From the NCBI GenBank assembly GCA_039583875.1, contig CM077158.1, positions 237,142,453 through 237,206,452 of the forward strand: a DNA stretch of 64,000 bases, written 5' to 3'. This DNA comes from Platanthera guangdongensis. Its lineage: Eukaryota > Streptophyta > Magnoliopsida > Asparagales > Orchidaceae. Shown here in pieces: positions 22,927 through 34,845 of the stretch. The notes beneath the pieces are model-generated. The model made no database searches. It saw nothing but the letters and a program-made list of their open reading frames with translations, and was not told the origin of the DNA. A program made the position numbers and the translations under genes. Each line of letters opens with the position of its first letter. The stretch's first letter is position 1.

Positions 22927-23950
22927 ATGTCTACGTCTGCAGACTCCGTCGGCACGACAGTTCCTCCTGAACGCCCAATTTCGCTCACTAGCAAGAAGAA
23001 CTTTGTGGAATGGGCACACTCGGTTCGCCGTGTCCTTCAGTCAAAGGGATTCCTTCATCACCTGACTCAGACCGTTGGTGTCCCTACTGAGGAGTGGTTA
23101 CGCAATGATGGGCGTGTGCAGACTTGGCTTCTCAACTCTCTTGATGGCGAATCTTATCGCCTGGCCATGTATCATGAGACGGCCAAAGGCATGTGGGACG
23201 AGCTCCACACCCTCTACTCTGGCAAAGATAGTCTCCACCATCTATATGATATCATCACCACTCTCCAGGCCTTTGACAGCAGTGGCGCAACCGACCTGAC
23301 GTCCTTTGTTGCTCAAGCCCGGTCTCTGGTTGAGGCTTGGATCCACCATCAGCCTCCCACTCTAGATCTCGCTGCTCAACGTACCCAAAAGGAAGCTGTG
23401 GGTATCGCCATGATGATGGCCCGGGTACCCCCTCATCTTCACAGTGTCCGGGCTCACATCCTCTCCTCTACTGTTACACCGTCCTTTTTCGATGTGTGCT
23501 CAATGCTTCTCAAAGTCTCCCCGCCTCCGGATGTTCCCGGACTTCCTTCTCCGGCCCTTGTTCAACAGGCACCAGCTCCCTTATTGCCTCTTCCCCCCTC
23601 TGCCCGTGGTGGCCGCTCTGACTCTCGCGGCCGGGGTCGCGGTGGCCGGTCTAGGCCTAAATGCTCGTTCTGTGGTAAAGATGGTCATCTTGAGGCCACT
23701 TGCTTTCGCAAACATGGCCGACCTCCTCGTCCACATGCCTCTGCTGCTACTACCGACTCTGCCTCCTCTCGTACTGAGCTCGACGAGGTTCGTCTTCAGC
23801 TCCAGCATCTTCATGGCTTGCTCAGCCGTCCGCCTGCCTCGGTTGCCTCTGCTGCCTCTATCTCCAATGAAGGTATCGCCTGCCTATCCTCTGGCACGCG
23901 CTGGATCCTTGATTCTGGTGTCACTCATCATATCACCTCTGTTAGGCACC
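22927..23950 (+). CDS. Copia 2 gag and start of protease
   Basis: Start ATG 22927 (MSTSADSVGTTVPPERP). The capsid part shows FVEWAHSVRRVLQ, WLLNSLDGESYR and MWDELHTLYSGKDSLHHLY. A zinc knuckle CSFCGKDGHLEATC (CX2CX4HX4C) lies near 23660-23700, after a Gly/Arg-rich patch. The protease active-site region WILDSGVTHHITS is near 23910. The frame is then lost and picked up in another one at about 23960. Gag forms the particle that packs element RNA. Confidence 0.85.
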
Positions 23951-23957
23951 GCAGTAC

Positions 23958-26830
23958 TTGTCTTCACCTCACCCGAAGTACATTACTGTCGCTAATGGGG
24001 CATCGGTTCCCGTCTCTGGATGTGCTGATATTTCTCTCACCTCTTCTCTCCTCCTGCGCTCGGCTCTACATGTTCCGGGCTCTCCTTTCAATTTACTCTC
24101 TGTTGGTCGCCTTACTACTGATTCTAATTACTCAGTGGCATTTACTTCTTCTTCTTTTCTCATACAGGATCAGCAGACGCAGACTATCATTGGTAGAGGA
24201 CGGCTGCAGAATGGGCTCTATCTTCTTGACGACTCTCCCACTGTCCTCGCATCTATCTCCTCTTCGGATTGGCATCGCCGTCTGGGACATGCTCCTCTTC
24301 CAGTCCTCCGGAAGGCTCTTCCTGATGTTACTCTCCCTGCTTTTCGCTGCGACACATGTATTTTGGGCAAACAGCCCCGTTCTTCTTTCCCCCCTCATTG
24401 TACTCGGAGCTCCGCTCCTTTTATTTTAGTACACTCCGATATATGGGGTCCGTACAAATTTACTAGTATTTCTGGCTATCGCTATTTTCTTACTTTTATT
24501 GATGATTACTCTCGCATGACGTGGTTATATCTCCTTCGGGATCGCTCTGAACTTCCCCGCGTATTCCGGGCTTTCATACTTGAGACTCGCACTCAGTTCT
24601 CTGCGCCTATTCGCACTATTCGTACTGACAATGCGCGGGAGTACACCAGCCATACGTTTGTCACTCTCTGCTCTGAATTCGGCATTCTTCACCAAACATC
24701 ATGTCCGTACACTCCACAACAGAATGGTGTCGTCGAGCGCAAGAATCGTCACCTTCTTGATGCCGCTCGCTCGCTTATGCTTCAAATGCAGGTCCCCAAA
24801 CCGTACTGGAACTACGCTCTCTCCACGGCTTGCTTTCTCATCAACCGCCTCCCGTCTTCCGTCCTCCAGTATGCTACTCCCTTCAGCCTCCTCTTTCCCA
24901 CAACTCCGCCTTTTCCCCTTCCGCACGGGTGTTTGGGTGTACCTGCTACGTTCACCACCTCGTCCCTCCACGGACAAATTGGACCCTCGTGCCACCAAGC
25001 AGATCTTTGTCGGGTACTCGCGCACTCAGAAGGGTTATGTATGTTATTCGCCTACTACCCGTAAGGTTACTGTCTCGGCTGACGTAACTTTCCGTGAAGA
25101 TCTTTCATTCTTCCCTGCTCCGGATATCGCTCTGAGTCCAGCTCCCGTCGTTCGTCCTGTCATCCCGTGGCTCCTCTGCAGTCGGCCTCGCCCTCTGGTG
25201 CTCTGCTCCCTGCTGCTCCGGCTCCCGTCTCTACCGCTCATCCGATGGCGAACTACGTCTCTCTCCATCGTCTCTCCCCCTCTCTTCTTCACTTTGCCAC
25301 CTCATTATCCTCTGTTTCGGTCCCTAACTCTTTGCAGGAGCGCTTCACCATCCTGGCTGGCGGGCTGCCATGGACGAAGAAATGACGGCCCTTTGGGCCA
25401 ACCAGACCTGGGTCTTGGTTCCCTTACCTCCCGGTCAGCACCCTGTTGGATGTAAATGGGTCTTCGTCATCAAGCATGCTCCGGATGGCACTATTGCCCG
25501 ACTGAAGGCCCGTCTTGTGGCCCGTGGCTTGACACAACAGGAGGGCCTCGACTATGAGGAAACCTTCTCTCCGGTGGCCAAGCTTAACACTGTCCGCGTT
25601 CTTCTCTCCGTCGCGGTGCACCGCCGCTGGCCCCTTCATCGGCTTGATATCAAGAACGCCTTTTTGAATGGCGACCTTCAGGAAACTGTCTACATGCGCC
25701 AACCGCCCGGGTTTGAGACCACGGGGGAGTCTCGGGTCTGTCTTCTCAAAAAGTCAATTTATGGTCTCAAACAGTCCCCACGGGCGTGGTTTGACAAGTT
25801 TAGCAAGGTGGTTCGGGACATGGGGTTCACTCGGAGTTCTGCAGATTTCTCCCTTTTTACCCGACACCGGGCCACGGGCACCATTCTCCTGTTGGTTTAT
25901 GTTGACGACATCCTTCTCACTGGGGATGACTCAAAGGGGATTCAAGACGTCAAACAACATCTGAGCACTGTTTTTCAGACTAAAGACCTGGGGAAACTTC
26001 GCTACTTCCTTGGTCTCGAGATCGCCCGGCGGCCGGACGGGTTGGTACTCTCCCAACGAAAGTACTGTCTCGATCTTCTCAAAGATGCTGGTCAGTCTGG
26101 TTGCAAGCCAGCGTGTACCCCGATGGAGGCAAATCACAAGTTATGCGCTCATGCTTCGGATGACGATTTGCTACTTCCGAACCCGGAATACTATCGACGC
26201 CTTGTGGGCAAGTTGATCTATCTAACAGTCACAAGGCCGGATATATCTTTTGCAGTTGGGGTTGTCAGTCGGTTCATGCATGCCCCCGGGCTTCTCATCT
26301 CCAAGCGGTTGAACGGGTTCTTCGATACCTTAAGGGAGCTCCAGGTCAAGGACTGGTTTACAAAACCTCCGACTCTGCTCCCGCATTGGTTGCCTATTCT
26401 GATGCCGACTACGCGGGTTCCCTGGACGATCGAAGGTCAACTAGTGGGTTCTGTACTTATTTTGGTGGGCATCTTATTACTTGGAAGAGTAAGAAACAAG
26501 CTGTGGTAGCCCGTTCCTCTGCAGAGGCTGAATACAGATCGATGGCCTCAGTTGTCTCAGAACTCACATGGCTTGAAAGTCTCCTTACTGACCTGGGAGT
26601 AAAACTCCCCTCCTCTGCTGTTCTATTTTGTGATAGTCAAGCCGCCATACACATCGCAAAGAATCCGGTCTTTCATGAGCACACAAAACATATCGAGGTT
26701 GACTGTCACTTTGTTCGTGAGAAGGTTCAATCGAAGAAACTTGAATTAAAGCATGTTCCAGGAACTGATCAAGTGCCGACATCCTCACAAAGGCCTTATC
26801 AAGCACTCTGTTCTCCCAATGTTTGTCCAA
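23958..26830 (+). pseudogene. Copia 2 pol with frameshifts
   Basis: Protease end and integrase occupy 23958 to about 24920: RLGHAPLPVLRK, the zinc-finger CDTCILGK, core HSDIWGPYKF, RTDNAREYTS and QNGVVERKN. Frame changes near 24920 and 24980 lead to DKLDPRATKQIFVGYS. Reverse transcriptase is open 25370-26310, with KNAFLNGDLQETVYM, YGLKQSPRAWFD and an intact YVDD at 25898-25909. A frameshift near 26310 precedes RNase H (26386-26780: SDADYAGSLDDRRSTSG, EAEYRSMA, CDSQAAIHIAKNP). The last few codons are shifted again. The enzymes look intact apart from the indels. Confidence 0.88.
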
Positions 26831-27309
26831 GCTGGGTGCATATGACCTATACGCTCCAGCTTGCGGGGGAGTGTTGGAAAAGCCCACTTAATATTAGGCC
26901 CATTTGTATAGCATTTATTGCTTTTCTCTCCTCTCTTTAGTCTCACATTGTGTATAGGCCTTTTCTCTCTCTTCTCTCATCTATATATATGTACTCATTC
27001 TTTGTATTTGTATCAAGTGGACATATATACAAGGTTGGCTTTCTCCATTTCTACAATTACCATTTAAGAAGTTGTTAGGTGTCATTAAAGTTGTGTAAGC
27101 ATATTAAAAGGAAGGTGATGTGTTGAATGAAGCATGCAGAAAATAAGTCTTTCTCCTTGTCAAGTTAAGAGATTGTGGTAGCTTTCTCTCTCCCGAGCAC
27201 ACCCCGAGTAAGCACTTGCGGTCCCAGCTCCGTAGTACCCACCTTCGTCATCCCCTCCTGCGGCTGCTCCTCCTACAACTCTACCGGCATTCTCCATGTT
27301 GCCTGTAAC

Positions 27310-28365
27310 AACTTGGTATCAGAGCCTCTATCCTCAGATCCATACTCAACTTCGACAATTGTCATGTCATGTCCAAATCCAGTTGAAGCCCCGGTCGTTT
27401 GCCTCCATGGATATCCAACTCGCTATCAACGTCGGATATCAGAACCATCGTCTTTGTCTATCCTCCTCAGCCCCTTCCGTAAACAATCACAACACGCAAT
27501 CTATTTTGTTCAGCGCTATGATTGTCTTCATCCATAAACCACCACAACACAATCTATTTTGTCAAGCACTGCGATATGTTCAGACCTACGATCGTCTTCA
27601 TCCATAAACCATCACAACACATGATCAATTTTGTTCAGCACTGCAATCGTCTTCCTCCCAGCAAGAATCGGTGTCCTAGAACTCCACCCCAAGAGACAGA
27701 TTCCTGCACTTTCAGACACTGTCCTAGCTTCCTCCTTTAAGTAGTGCATTGTCGGGAGTAAACTGCTCAAAGGCACTAGAACTTCGATGACATGCCTCAA
27801 GTATCCCAACAACGTCGTTCATAAACTCTACTTGATCGACCCAGATGAATAGATGTTGCAAACATCTGCCTCACCGGCGCACACAACATCCGGCCATGCG
27901 CGGTCAACGCCTTTCCCGACCTCCTTCATCATCTTCTCAGGTCGATACCAAGAAGGATAGCCTTTCCCGGCCTTTCTCAGCCTATGGAGATTTAGCTGTC
28001 AGTGAACCCTGCTCCGTAGAAGTAACTCTCCATCAGCTGTCAGCGAGCCTATTGTTTTGAAGACGTACGTCTTCTACCCTCGAGCCCAAATTTACCTGCT
28101 CTAATTACTTTGACGGGTTCCAATTCCTTGATTCAAAAAAGAGAGAATTAATAAATTAATTCATGATTCAGCAATTAATTAATTTAATTTAATTTAAAAA
28201 AGTGTTTTATTGTTTGGAATCATCATAGGAGAGCGTTACGGAACTCATGGCAACCCGAGTACCCCGTCAACGACCATTTCTGGGGAGGCGAGTCGGCCCA
28301 CAAGGCTATAACCCACTCATGGTGCTCTGACCGCCTCACTTTCGGCACTTACGAGCAACATGGGG
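27310..28365 (+). other. Gypsy relic interior; primer site but no readable protein
   Basis: Starts with TGGTATCAGAGCC at 27311. The rest shows only short broken frames. An AT-rich patch lies near 28140-28200. Confidence 0.4.
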
Positions 28366-28614
28366 AGTTAAAAGTTGTTATTTCTACCATACAATCCAAC
28401 TTAAAGGCATGAGATGAGGAATGAAAGTATCCAATAATCAAGCCTATTTCCCCTTGTTGTGTTAAAAGATTGTGGTCGCTCTCTCTCTATCTCTATCAAT
28501 ATCTCTGACTCTAAGCACGTCCCGCATAGGCAATCGCAATTCTGACACCATACTACCATAGTAACTTCATCCCCGCTTCTGATCGCTCCTCCGATGATTC
28601 ACCGACATTCTACA
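28366..28614 (+). repeat. Old gypsy LTR fragment (copy B)
   Basis: Shares with copies A, C and D the order: T-rich start, AAGATTGTGGTCGC-like, GCACGTCCCGCATAGGCAATCGCAA-like, CTCCGATGATTCACCGACATTCTACA. It is followed by ACTTGGTATCAGAGCA, so it is a 5' LTR. Its left edge is uncertain. Confidence 0.5.
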
Positions 28615-29165
28615 ACTTGGTATCAGAGCATTTTGATTCTCCTCCTCCGCAACATCTTAATCTTGGCCCGATTTCAGCTCTTTCGAGAGCCATACCAACC
28701 TCAGAACTAGGGAACCTGCACCAAAGGCCTTTCAAGGTCTCAGTCTGCCGATTTCATCAACGTGTCCCTACAGCAGAAGAAGGCAAGCGTCCGTCATCGA
28801 CAGGGAACTTCCTGAAACCCATGTGATCATGTTCCCCATCATCAACAGCATACAACCACCTTAGCCTCGGAGATCCATGATATCGAAGCCCACCGACGCA
28901 AACAGACCTCGACTCGCAAGGGTCATTCTCCACTGGACTATTAGTTCAACACAACAACGCTCCTTCCCCGCTTCGACACATAGCAATCAACACTTTCTCA
29001 TCTTCCCCATCCAAAGACAAGTCGCCACACCAGACACAAACATTCCAACTTCATCCCGTAACAACTTGGTAGCCTACCTCCTAGAGCAGTCTTCTGGAAC
29101 ATCGTCTTCGTTGCCTTTCCCATGTGTGGAGTCACTCCTGCCTCGCGGTTCTCGACTCCAACACG
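28615..29165 (+). other. Gypsy relic interior up to the Tekay insertion
   Basis: The primer site TGGTATCAGAGCA is at 28619; then C-rich sequence without a convincing reading frame. It resumes after 38620. Confidence 0.4.
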
Positions 29166-31353
29166 TGTAACACCCCTTCCCAGTATTACAGAAATCAGCC
29201 GTCCGGCCGGGTCAGCGATATCAAGAAAACTAGGAAGCAGTATTAAAACTAGTAGCAGCAGGTAATAAAAGTCCAAACTAAACAGATTTAATACTTACAA
29301 CGGAAGTAAAAATTCAACTAAGGTTAACCACATACCTGATGTCTGGATTCACAGAGCCACTAAACAAGAATGAGATTCGCAATAACTGAAAATCTGAACT
29401 ATCAAAAATAAGTCTGATACAAGATATATAAAATATTAGTGAGTTACACTGTCCACAACTACAAGTACATGCTGAAACGGAGTAAACTGAAATAGTAAAA
29501 GTACTACACTCTGACACCACCATGACGCTCATCCTAGACGTAGTTTCCCACCTGGGTCACCTGAAAAACATTGCCCACGGGTCAGAGTAAAGAAAAACAA
29601 TTCTCCTTAGTGACACTAAAATAGATTTACATATGAATGCATGCATGTCTTTAAAACTAGTCTCGTACACTGAAAACATTTTGTGTTATATGTTATGCAT
29701 GCTTTTTCCTATACTTTCTGGTGAACACACTAAAATTTCATGTTCATGACTTTCCGTTCAATTACCCAAGTCCTGACGTTCACTAACTAGTATACTGTCT
29801 CACATCAAGCCTGTACTTGAGTTCTAAGTGGCTTCTAGCCTACACGTTTACTGGGAAGGCTCTAGGCAGAGTAGCTCCTAACGCGCAAAATCTGAAACTG
29901 ACGACCCGAGACCATCTGACGAACTCAATTGTTCTAGTGTCACGCGGACACGGTCTCGAATCTGCTAACTGTCTCAAAGGGGAGTCAACTCCCAAGACTG
30001 TAACTCATAGGATACCATATGCCCTATGAGGAAGGTAGTGCGTCTCTACCAAGCACAAAAAGACTGGTGTGCTACTGACCTTTTTGGTCTGACGCTACTC
30101 TGCATGGGATATCTTTTCTGGTGTACTACTGGGCGACCCTTGACTTTCTCGTAGTCAACTTGAAAAGATCTTCGCATTCTTAATTGGACAATCTCCAAAC
30201 TTACGTACACGTGTGAAGTTTCGTACTTAACTAACTGTTCGTGACTTTACTAACGCGGTTATGGAAGAAGGCGTTATCATACGTGTCTCCACGATTATTT
30301 TCCTACCGCCACACTTTTCTATGCATGATTATGATATTTGTACGAAATCTACTCATGCGTATAAAATATAATTACTTGATATGTCTAACTAAAAGGAATT
30401 AGGATTTCCTTACCGTGGTGCTGCGACGCTCGTATACTCGGCGTGGCGACATTTTCTTTTCCAAAAGTAAATCCTACTGCTGGTCACCTACAAAAACTGC
30501 TCCGACCCCGCCAAGGTCCTGCAAATCCAAAGCAGTCCTAATTATCGCATTTTCCCCTTAGGGTTAACCTTTTGAAAAAAATTCCAAAATGCTAGGGTAG
30601 TCCAAAAAAATGACGGCTAACATAGCGTATTACCTTCACGTGGGAGGGATTGAAGTTTCCAAAGCGCCCAACTCCAATTTCGCCGTGGAAACCGTGCTCC
30701 AAAACCTAATTAGGGCACAAAGAAGAAAACCTAGGTTATACTAACTCCGAAATCGAAGGATTTCCGTGAGGAAATGGAGAAAAGGAAGAAATAAACTCAC
30801 CGAAACCGAAAAATTCCAAGTTCCACCGATTATGGTTGAATCCGACACTTCCACGGCCAAGGAAGGAAAAGGAATGTCCACTGATGCCCGTAGAGGAGGG
30901 AGGAGAAGTCGGAGATGGAAACCGGAGGAGAAACGGCCGCCGATAAGGGCTTGCGGGAGGCGCTGCTACGTCGGCGTCGAGCGTGCGGAACGGGGCATCG
31001 GGCGGCTGCGGTTTGCGGAATTGGCTTTGCTGCGTGCGAGTTTATATTCTCCCATGAGAAGAGATGCGGGATTTAATGTCAAACCTTGCAGTTTTGATAA
31101 CCGCATGAGGAGAGGGGGGGATTTGCTATTGGCACACCAACACTAATACTTTGAAGATTAATTCACTTTCACACCGCGCGTCACTAAAACGAAATGCGTC
31201 ACGCACTAAAATTAACGCACTTAACGAACCATCTGTCGCTATCATAAAGTAAAGTAACTTCATACCTTGACGACGCGCTGTCTCGATCAAAATCCGTCGT
31301 GACTTTCCCCTACAATTTTAAATAATTTTTCGCGTCAAATTTCGGATGTTACA
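29166..31353 (-). repeat. 3' LTR of the Tekay-like element
   Basis: Plus-strand ends are TGTAACACCCC and GGATGTTACA. The ORFs within (for example 30766-31146) occur again in the other LTR and are not gene-like. Confidence 0.92.
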
Positions 31354-31366
31354 AATCTCCCCTCCT
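31354..31366 (-). other. Polypurine tract of the Tekay-like element
   Basis: AGGAGGGGAGATT on the minus strand directly before the 3' LTR. Confidence 0.8.
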
Positions 31367-34134
31367 AACAAAAATTTTTGTCCTCGAAAATTGTAATCAT
31401 GCCTGAATCGAAAAGAAAAGAATAGTCTGCATTGCTCTTAAGCTCATCCTCTCGCTCCCAAGTATACTCTGGTCTGCCACAGTTCATCCAAAGGACTTTG
31501 ACCATGCGAATCTCTCTATTTTTGAGCATCTGTACCCTTGAATCCACTATTCTGACTGGTCTAACCTCAATACTAAGATCTGTCTCAATCGGTGCTTCTT
31601 CGGTACTGATGATCTGACTAGGATCTCTGACTGCTCTCCTCAGATAAGAGACGTGGAATACATCATGTACACCACTCATTTCCTCAGATAGGGTCAATCT
31701 GTAAGCAACCTCACCAATTCTTTCCAGCACCTCAAAAGGACCAACGAATCTGGGGCTCAGCTTTTTCATCCGCTTTATTCTAGAAACTACTCTGACTGGT
31801 CTGACCTTCAGATAAACGTAGTCTCCAACACTGAACTCTACTGCCTTGTGCTTCTGATCATGATACTTGGCCTGGCGATCCTGAGCTGTCTTCATACGCT
31901 CCTGAATAAGCTTGATCCTATCAGTGGTCTTATCAATCCATGACTCCGTGATTGTGGATCTCTCTTCACTTTCAGCCCAACATAACGGTGTCCGACAACG
32001 TCTGCCATAGAGGGCCTCAAACGGTGTCATCTGAATACTTGTCTGAAAACTATTGTTGTAGGAGAACTCCACTAGTGTAACATATTTCTCCCACTTTCCT
32101 CCAAAGTCCAAAATGCACATCCGTAGCAAATCCTCCAAAGTCCTATTTGTGCGCTCAGTCTGTCCATCGGTCTGGGGATGGAAAGCGGTGCTGAAGTGTA
32201 ACCGGGTACCCAAGCTCTTGTACGTATCGCCACTCCCTGGAGGTGAATCTGTCGTCTCGGTCTGAAACTATCGTCCTGGGAACACCGTGAAGCCGAACTA
32301 TCTCGTCCAAATATAATTGTGCTAGCTTCGGACCTTGATCCGTCTTCCTAAGAGGAATGAAATGGGCGACCTTAGAAAGTCGATCAACTATAACCCACAA
32401 GAAATCATTCTCACTCTGCGATCTCGGCAAACCATGAATGAAATCCATGGATATATCTTCGAATGTCCACTCAGGAATGGGAAGTGGCTGCAACTTGCAT
32501 TCAGGCCTTTGGCACTCGGCCTTAACCAACTTGCACGTCTCACACTTCCCTACGTAATCTGCAACATCTCTCTTCAAGCCTGGCCACCAGACTAACTTCT
32601 TGAGATCTGCATACATCTTCGTGCTACCCGGATGTATAGAATATCTGGAATTGTGTGCCTCAAATAAAATATCCTCGCGAAGGTGACTAACATCGGGGAT
32701 ACACACTCTGCCATCAATCAACAATAAATCATCCTGAATAATGAATCCCTCCTTCTGTCCTGACTGCACTGAGCTCCAAATCTCTGCCATCTTTGGATCC
32801 AACGGTAGAACTGTCCTGATTCTGTCCTTGATATCGCAGGTAATCTCCATCCAATTCAACTTTGTAGAACCAAAACTACTGTGTGGCACAACGGTAATAT
32901 CCAGTCTCTCCAGCTCTCGCACTAACTCCTCCTGCTGAGTGAGGAGAAAGAAACATGAACCTCTACGGCTAAGGGCATCAGCTACAACGTTCGTCTTTCC
33001 TGGATGGTACTGAATGTCTACGTCGTAGTCTGATAGAAACTCTAACCATCTGTGCTGCCTCAAATTGAGCTCCCGCTGATCAAACATATACTTGAGGCTC
33101 TTATGATCAGTGAAGATCTCACAACGAACACCATAAAGATAGTGCCACCAAATCTTCAGAGCATGTATGACTGCTGCAAGCTCCAAGTCATGCACTGGGT
33201 AGTTCCTCTCATGAACCTTTAATTGTCTCGAGGCATAGGCTACGACCTTTTCATGCTGCATGAGAACACATCCCAAACCCTGACCTAAAGCATCGTTGTA
33301 GATCTGAAACCCGTCAGGCCCTGATGGTAAACTCAAAATCGGTGCGGTCATCACCCTGTCCTTCAAGTCCTCAAAAGTCAACTCACACTCAACTGTCCAA
33401 TCCAAGCCCTTACCCTTCCTAGTGAGGGAAGTCAGTGGTAAGGCTATCTTTGAAAAATCTCTGATGAATCTCCTGTAGTAACCAGCAAGACCCAAAAAGC
33501 TGCGAACCTCTGAAACTGTCGTCGGCCTTGGCCAACTCTTAATGACCTCTATCTTCTTCGGATCAACACTAACTCCTTTCTGACTGATGATGTGGCCTAA
33601 GAATGCAATCTCTGAAAGCCAAAACTCGCACTTTGAAAACTTGGCAAACAACTGATTCTTTCTGAGTGTGCTCAAAACAATCCTGAGATGTGCTGCATGA
33701 TCTTCTGCACTCTTAGAGAACACCAAGATGTTATCTATAAAGACAATGACAAAACGATCCAAGTACTCCCGAAATACTCTGTTCATCAGGTCCATAAATA
33801 CTGAAGGAGCATTGGTCAGCCCAAACGGCATGACCACGAACTCGAAGTGTTCATATCTGGTGCTGAAAGCCGTCTTCTGAATATCCAAGTCACGAATCTT
33901 TAACTGGTGATAGCCTGACCTCAGATCTAACTTGGAGAAAGTGTTCGATCCCACCAACTGGTCAAACAAATCATCAATCCTGAGAATCGGGTACTTGTTC
34001 TTTACTGTCAACTTGTTCAACTCACGGTAGTCTATGCACAGTCTCAGACTACCATCCTTCTTCACAAAAAACACTGGAGCACTCCATGGTGAAGTGCTGG
34101 GGCGTATAAAACCCAAATCAAGTAACTCCTGCAA
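31365..34134 (-). pseudogene. Tekay-like pol: reverse transcriptase, RNase H, integrase, chromodomain
   Basis: Reverse transcriptase blocks run from [19 protein letters not shown] (near 34060) through [13 protein letters not shown] and [15 protein letters not shown]. The catalytic motif reads FIDN (33730-33741) instead of F/YIDD, so one of the two catalytic aspartates is lost. RNase H (FTDHKSLKY near 33100) and the integrase HHCC finger (near 32530-32650) follow. The integrase core starts at DFIHGLPR near 32430. A frameshift near 32210 splits the core, which continues from 32213 with [16 protein letters not shown]-terminal [11 protein letters not shown] stretch (near 31440) is chromodomain-like, which in chromoviruses guides insertion to certain chromatin. 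Confidence 0.9.
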
Positions 34135-34845
34135 CTAACTCTTCAACTCCGCTAGTTCCCTTGGAGCTATCCAATAGGGAGATTTGGCTACCGGTGTAGC
34201 CCCAGGCTGCAAGTCTATCGGGAACTCAATCTCTCTATCTGGAGGGGCACCAGGGAGCTCTTCCGGGAAAACATCGGGGAACTCCTGCACCACTGGTACC
34301 TCTGACAACCCAGCCTTAGTCTCTGCATTCATCAGTACTACGAAGGTTTCACAACCCTTACTGATAAACCTTCTCGCTTGTATTGCAGATATAATCATTT
34401 TCACTACTCCCTTCAAGCCCTGAAAAGAAAAAGAAGTCTGATTGGGGCCATCAAACTGTATCTGCTTCGCCCTACAGTCAATCCTGGCGTTGACTGCCGA
34501 AAGCCAGTCCATTCCAAAAATCAGGTCGAATCTTGCAATAGGTAGCTGCAAAGCTTCCACAATAATCTCGGTGTCACCAAACTGCACCGGCACCCTACAC
34601 CTATCTCTGGTCTGCAGAAGGGATCCATTCGGCATCATAACATCCAGCGCTACAGTCTCTGAGAATACTTCTAAATTCAACTTACGCACTAGAGATTCTG
34701 CGATAAACGAGTGCGAGGCACTCGTATCAAACAGAATCTTAGAGGGTAAATTACGAATCATAAGGATGCCTACATGAATGATTTTCAAAAAGAAAAGAGT
34801 GTCACTACGGAGGATTAAAAAAAACTTATCAGGCAAAGTAAACAC
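34135..34845 (-). CDS. Tekay-like protease and start of reverse transcriptase
   Basis: The frame holds ILFDTSASHSFI (about 34720-34755), the aspartic protease active site with Ala in place of the usual Gly (DTSA, a common form in chromoviruses), and the second block DLIFGMDWLS near 34510. VVQEFPDVFPEELPG marks the linker to reverse transcriptase. It ends in TAG at 34135-34137, immediately followed in the same frame by the reverse transcriptase, so a single CAG-to-TAG type change interrupts the polyprotein. Confidence 0.85.
   Translation of the reverse strand: MFTLPDKFFLILRSDTLFFLKIIHVGILMIRNLPSKILFDTSASHSFIAESLVRKLNLEVFSETVALDVMMPNGSLLQTRDRCRVPVQFGDTEIIVEALQLPIARFDLIFGMDWLSAVNARIDCRAKQIQFDGPNQTSFSFQGLKGVVKMIISAIQARRFISKGCETFVVLMNAETKAGLSEVPVVQEFPDVFPEELPGAPPDREIEFPIDLQPGATPVAKSPYWIAPRELAELKS

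Larger units (their letters stand above)
21758..27055 (+). mobile_element. Ty1/copia retrotransposon 2, young
   Basis: LTRs 21758-21942 (185 bp) and 26872-27055 (184 bp) differ by about one substitution and one indel. The target duplication ATTAC is perfect (21753-21757, 27056-27060). The primer site TGGTATCAGAGCC is at 21943, and the polypurine tract GCGGGGGAG is just before 26872. The leader 21960-22920 is GC-rich with many imperfect copies of CTCCAGCTCGCTGCGGCCTC. Coding order is gag, protease, integrase, reverse transcriptase, RNase H. Several frameshifts are present although the LTRs are almost identical. Confidence 0.93.
21714..27308 (+). repeat. Old gypsy LTR (copy A), split by copia 2
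   Basis: The two parts 21714-21757 and 27056-27308 together match LTR copy D (41380-43831): GGGCCTC, TTATTATTGTC, GTGATGTGTTGAATGAAGCATGCAG and CCGAGCACACC occur in the same order. The LTR is followed by ACTTGGTATCAGAGCC, a primer site, so it is a 5' LTR read on the plus strand. Confidence 0.6.

Noticed and set aside
30766..31146. Basic 126-residue protein in the Tekay LTR
   Set aside because: The same frame occurs in the other LTR and belongs to non-coding LTR sequence.
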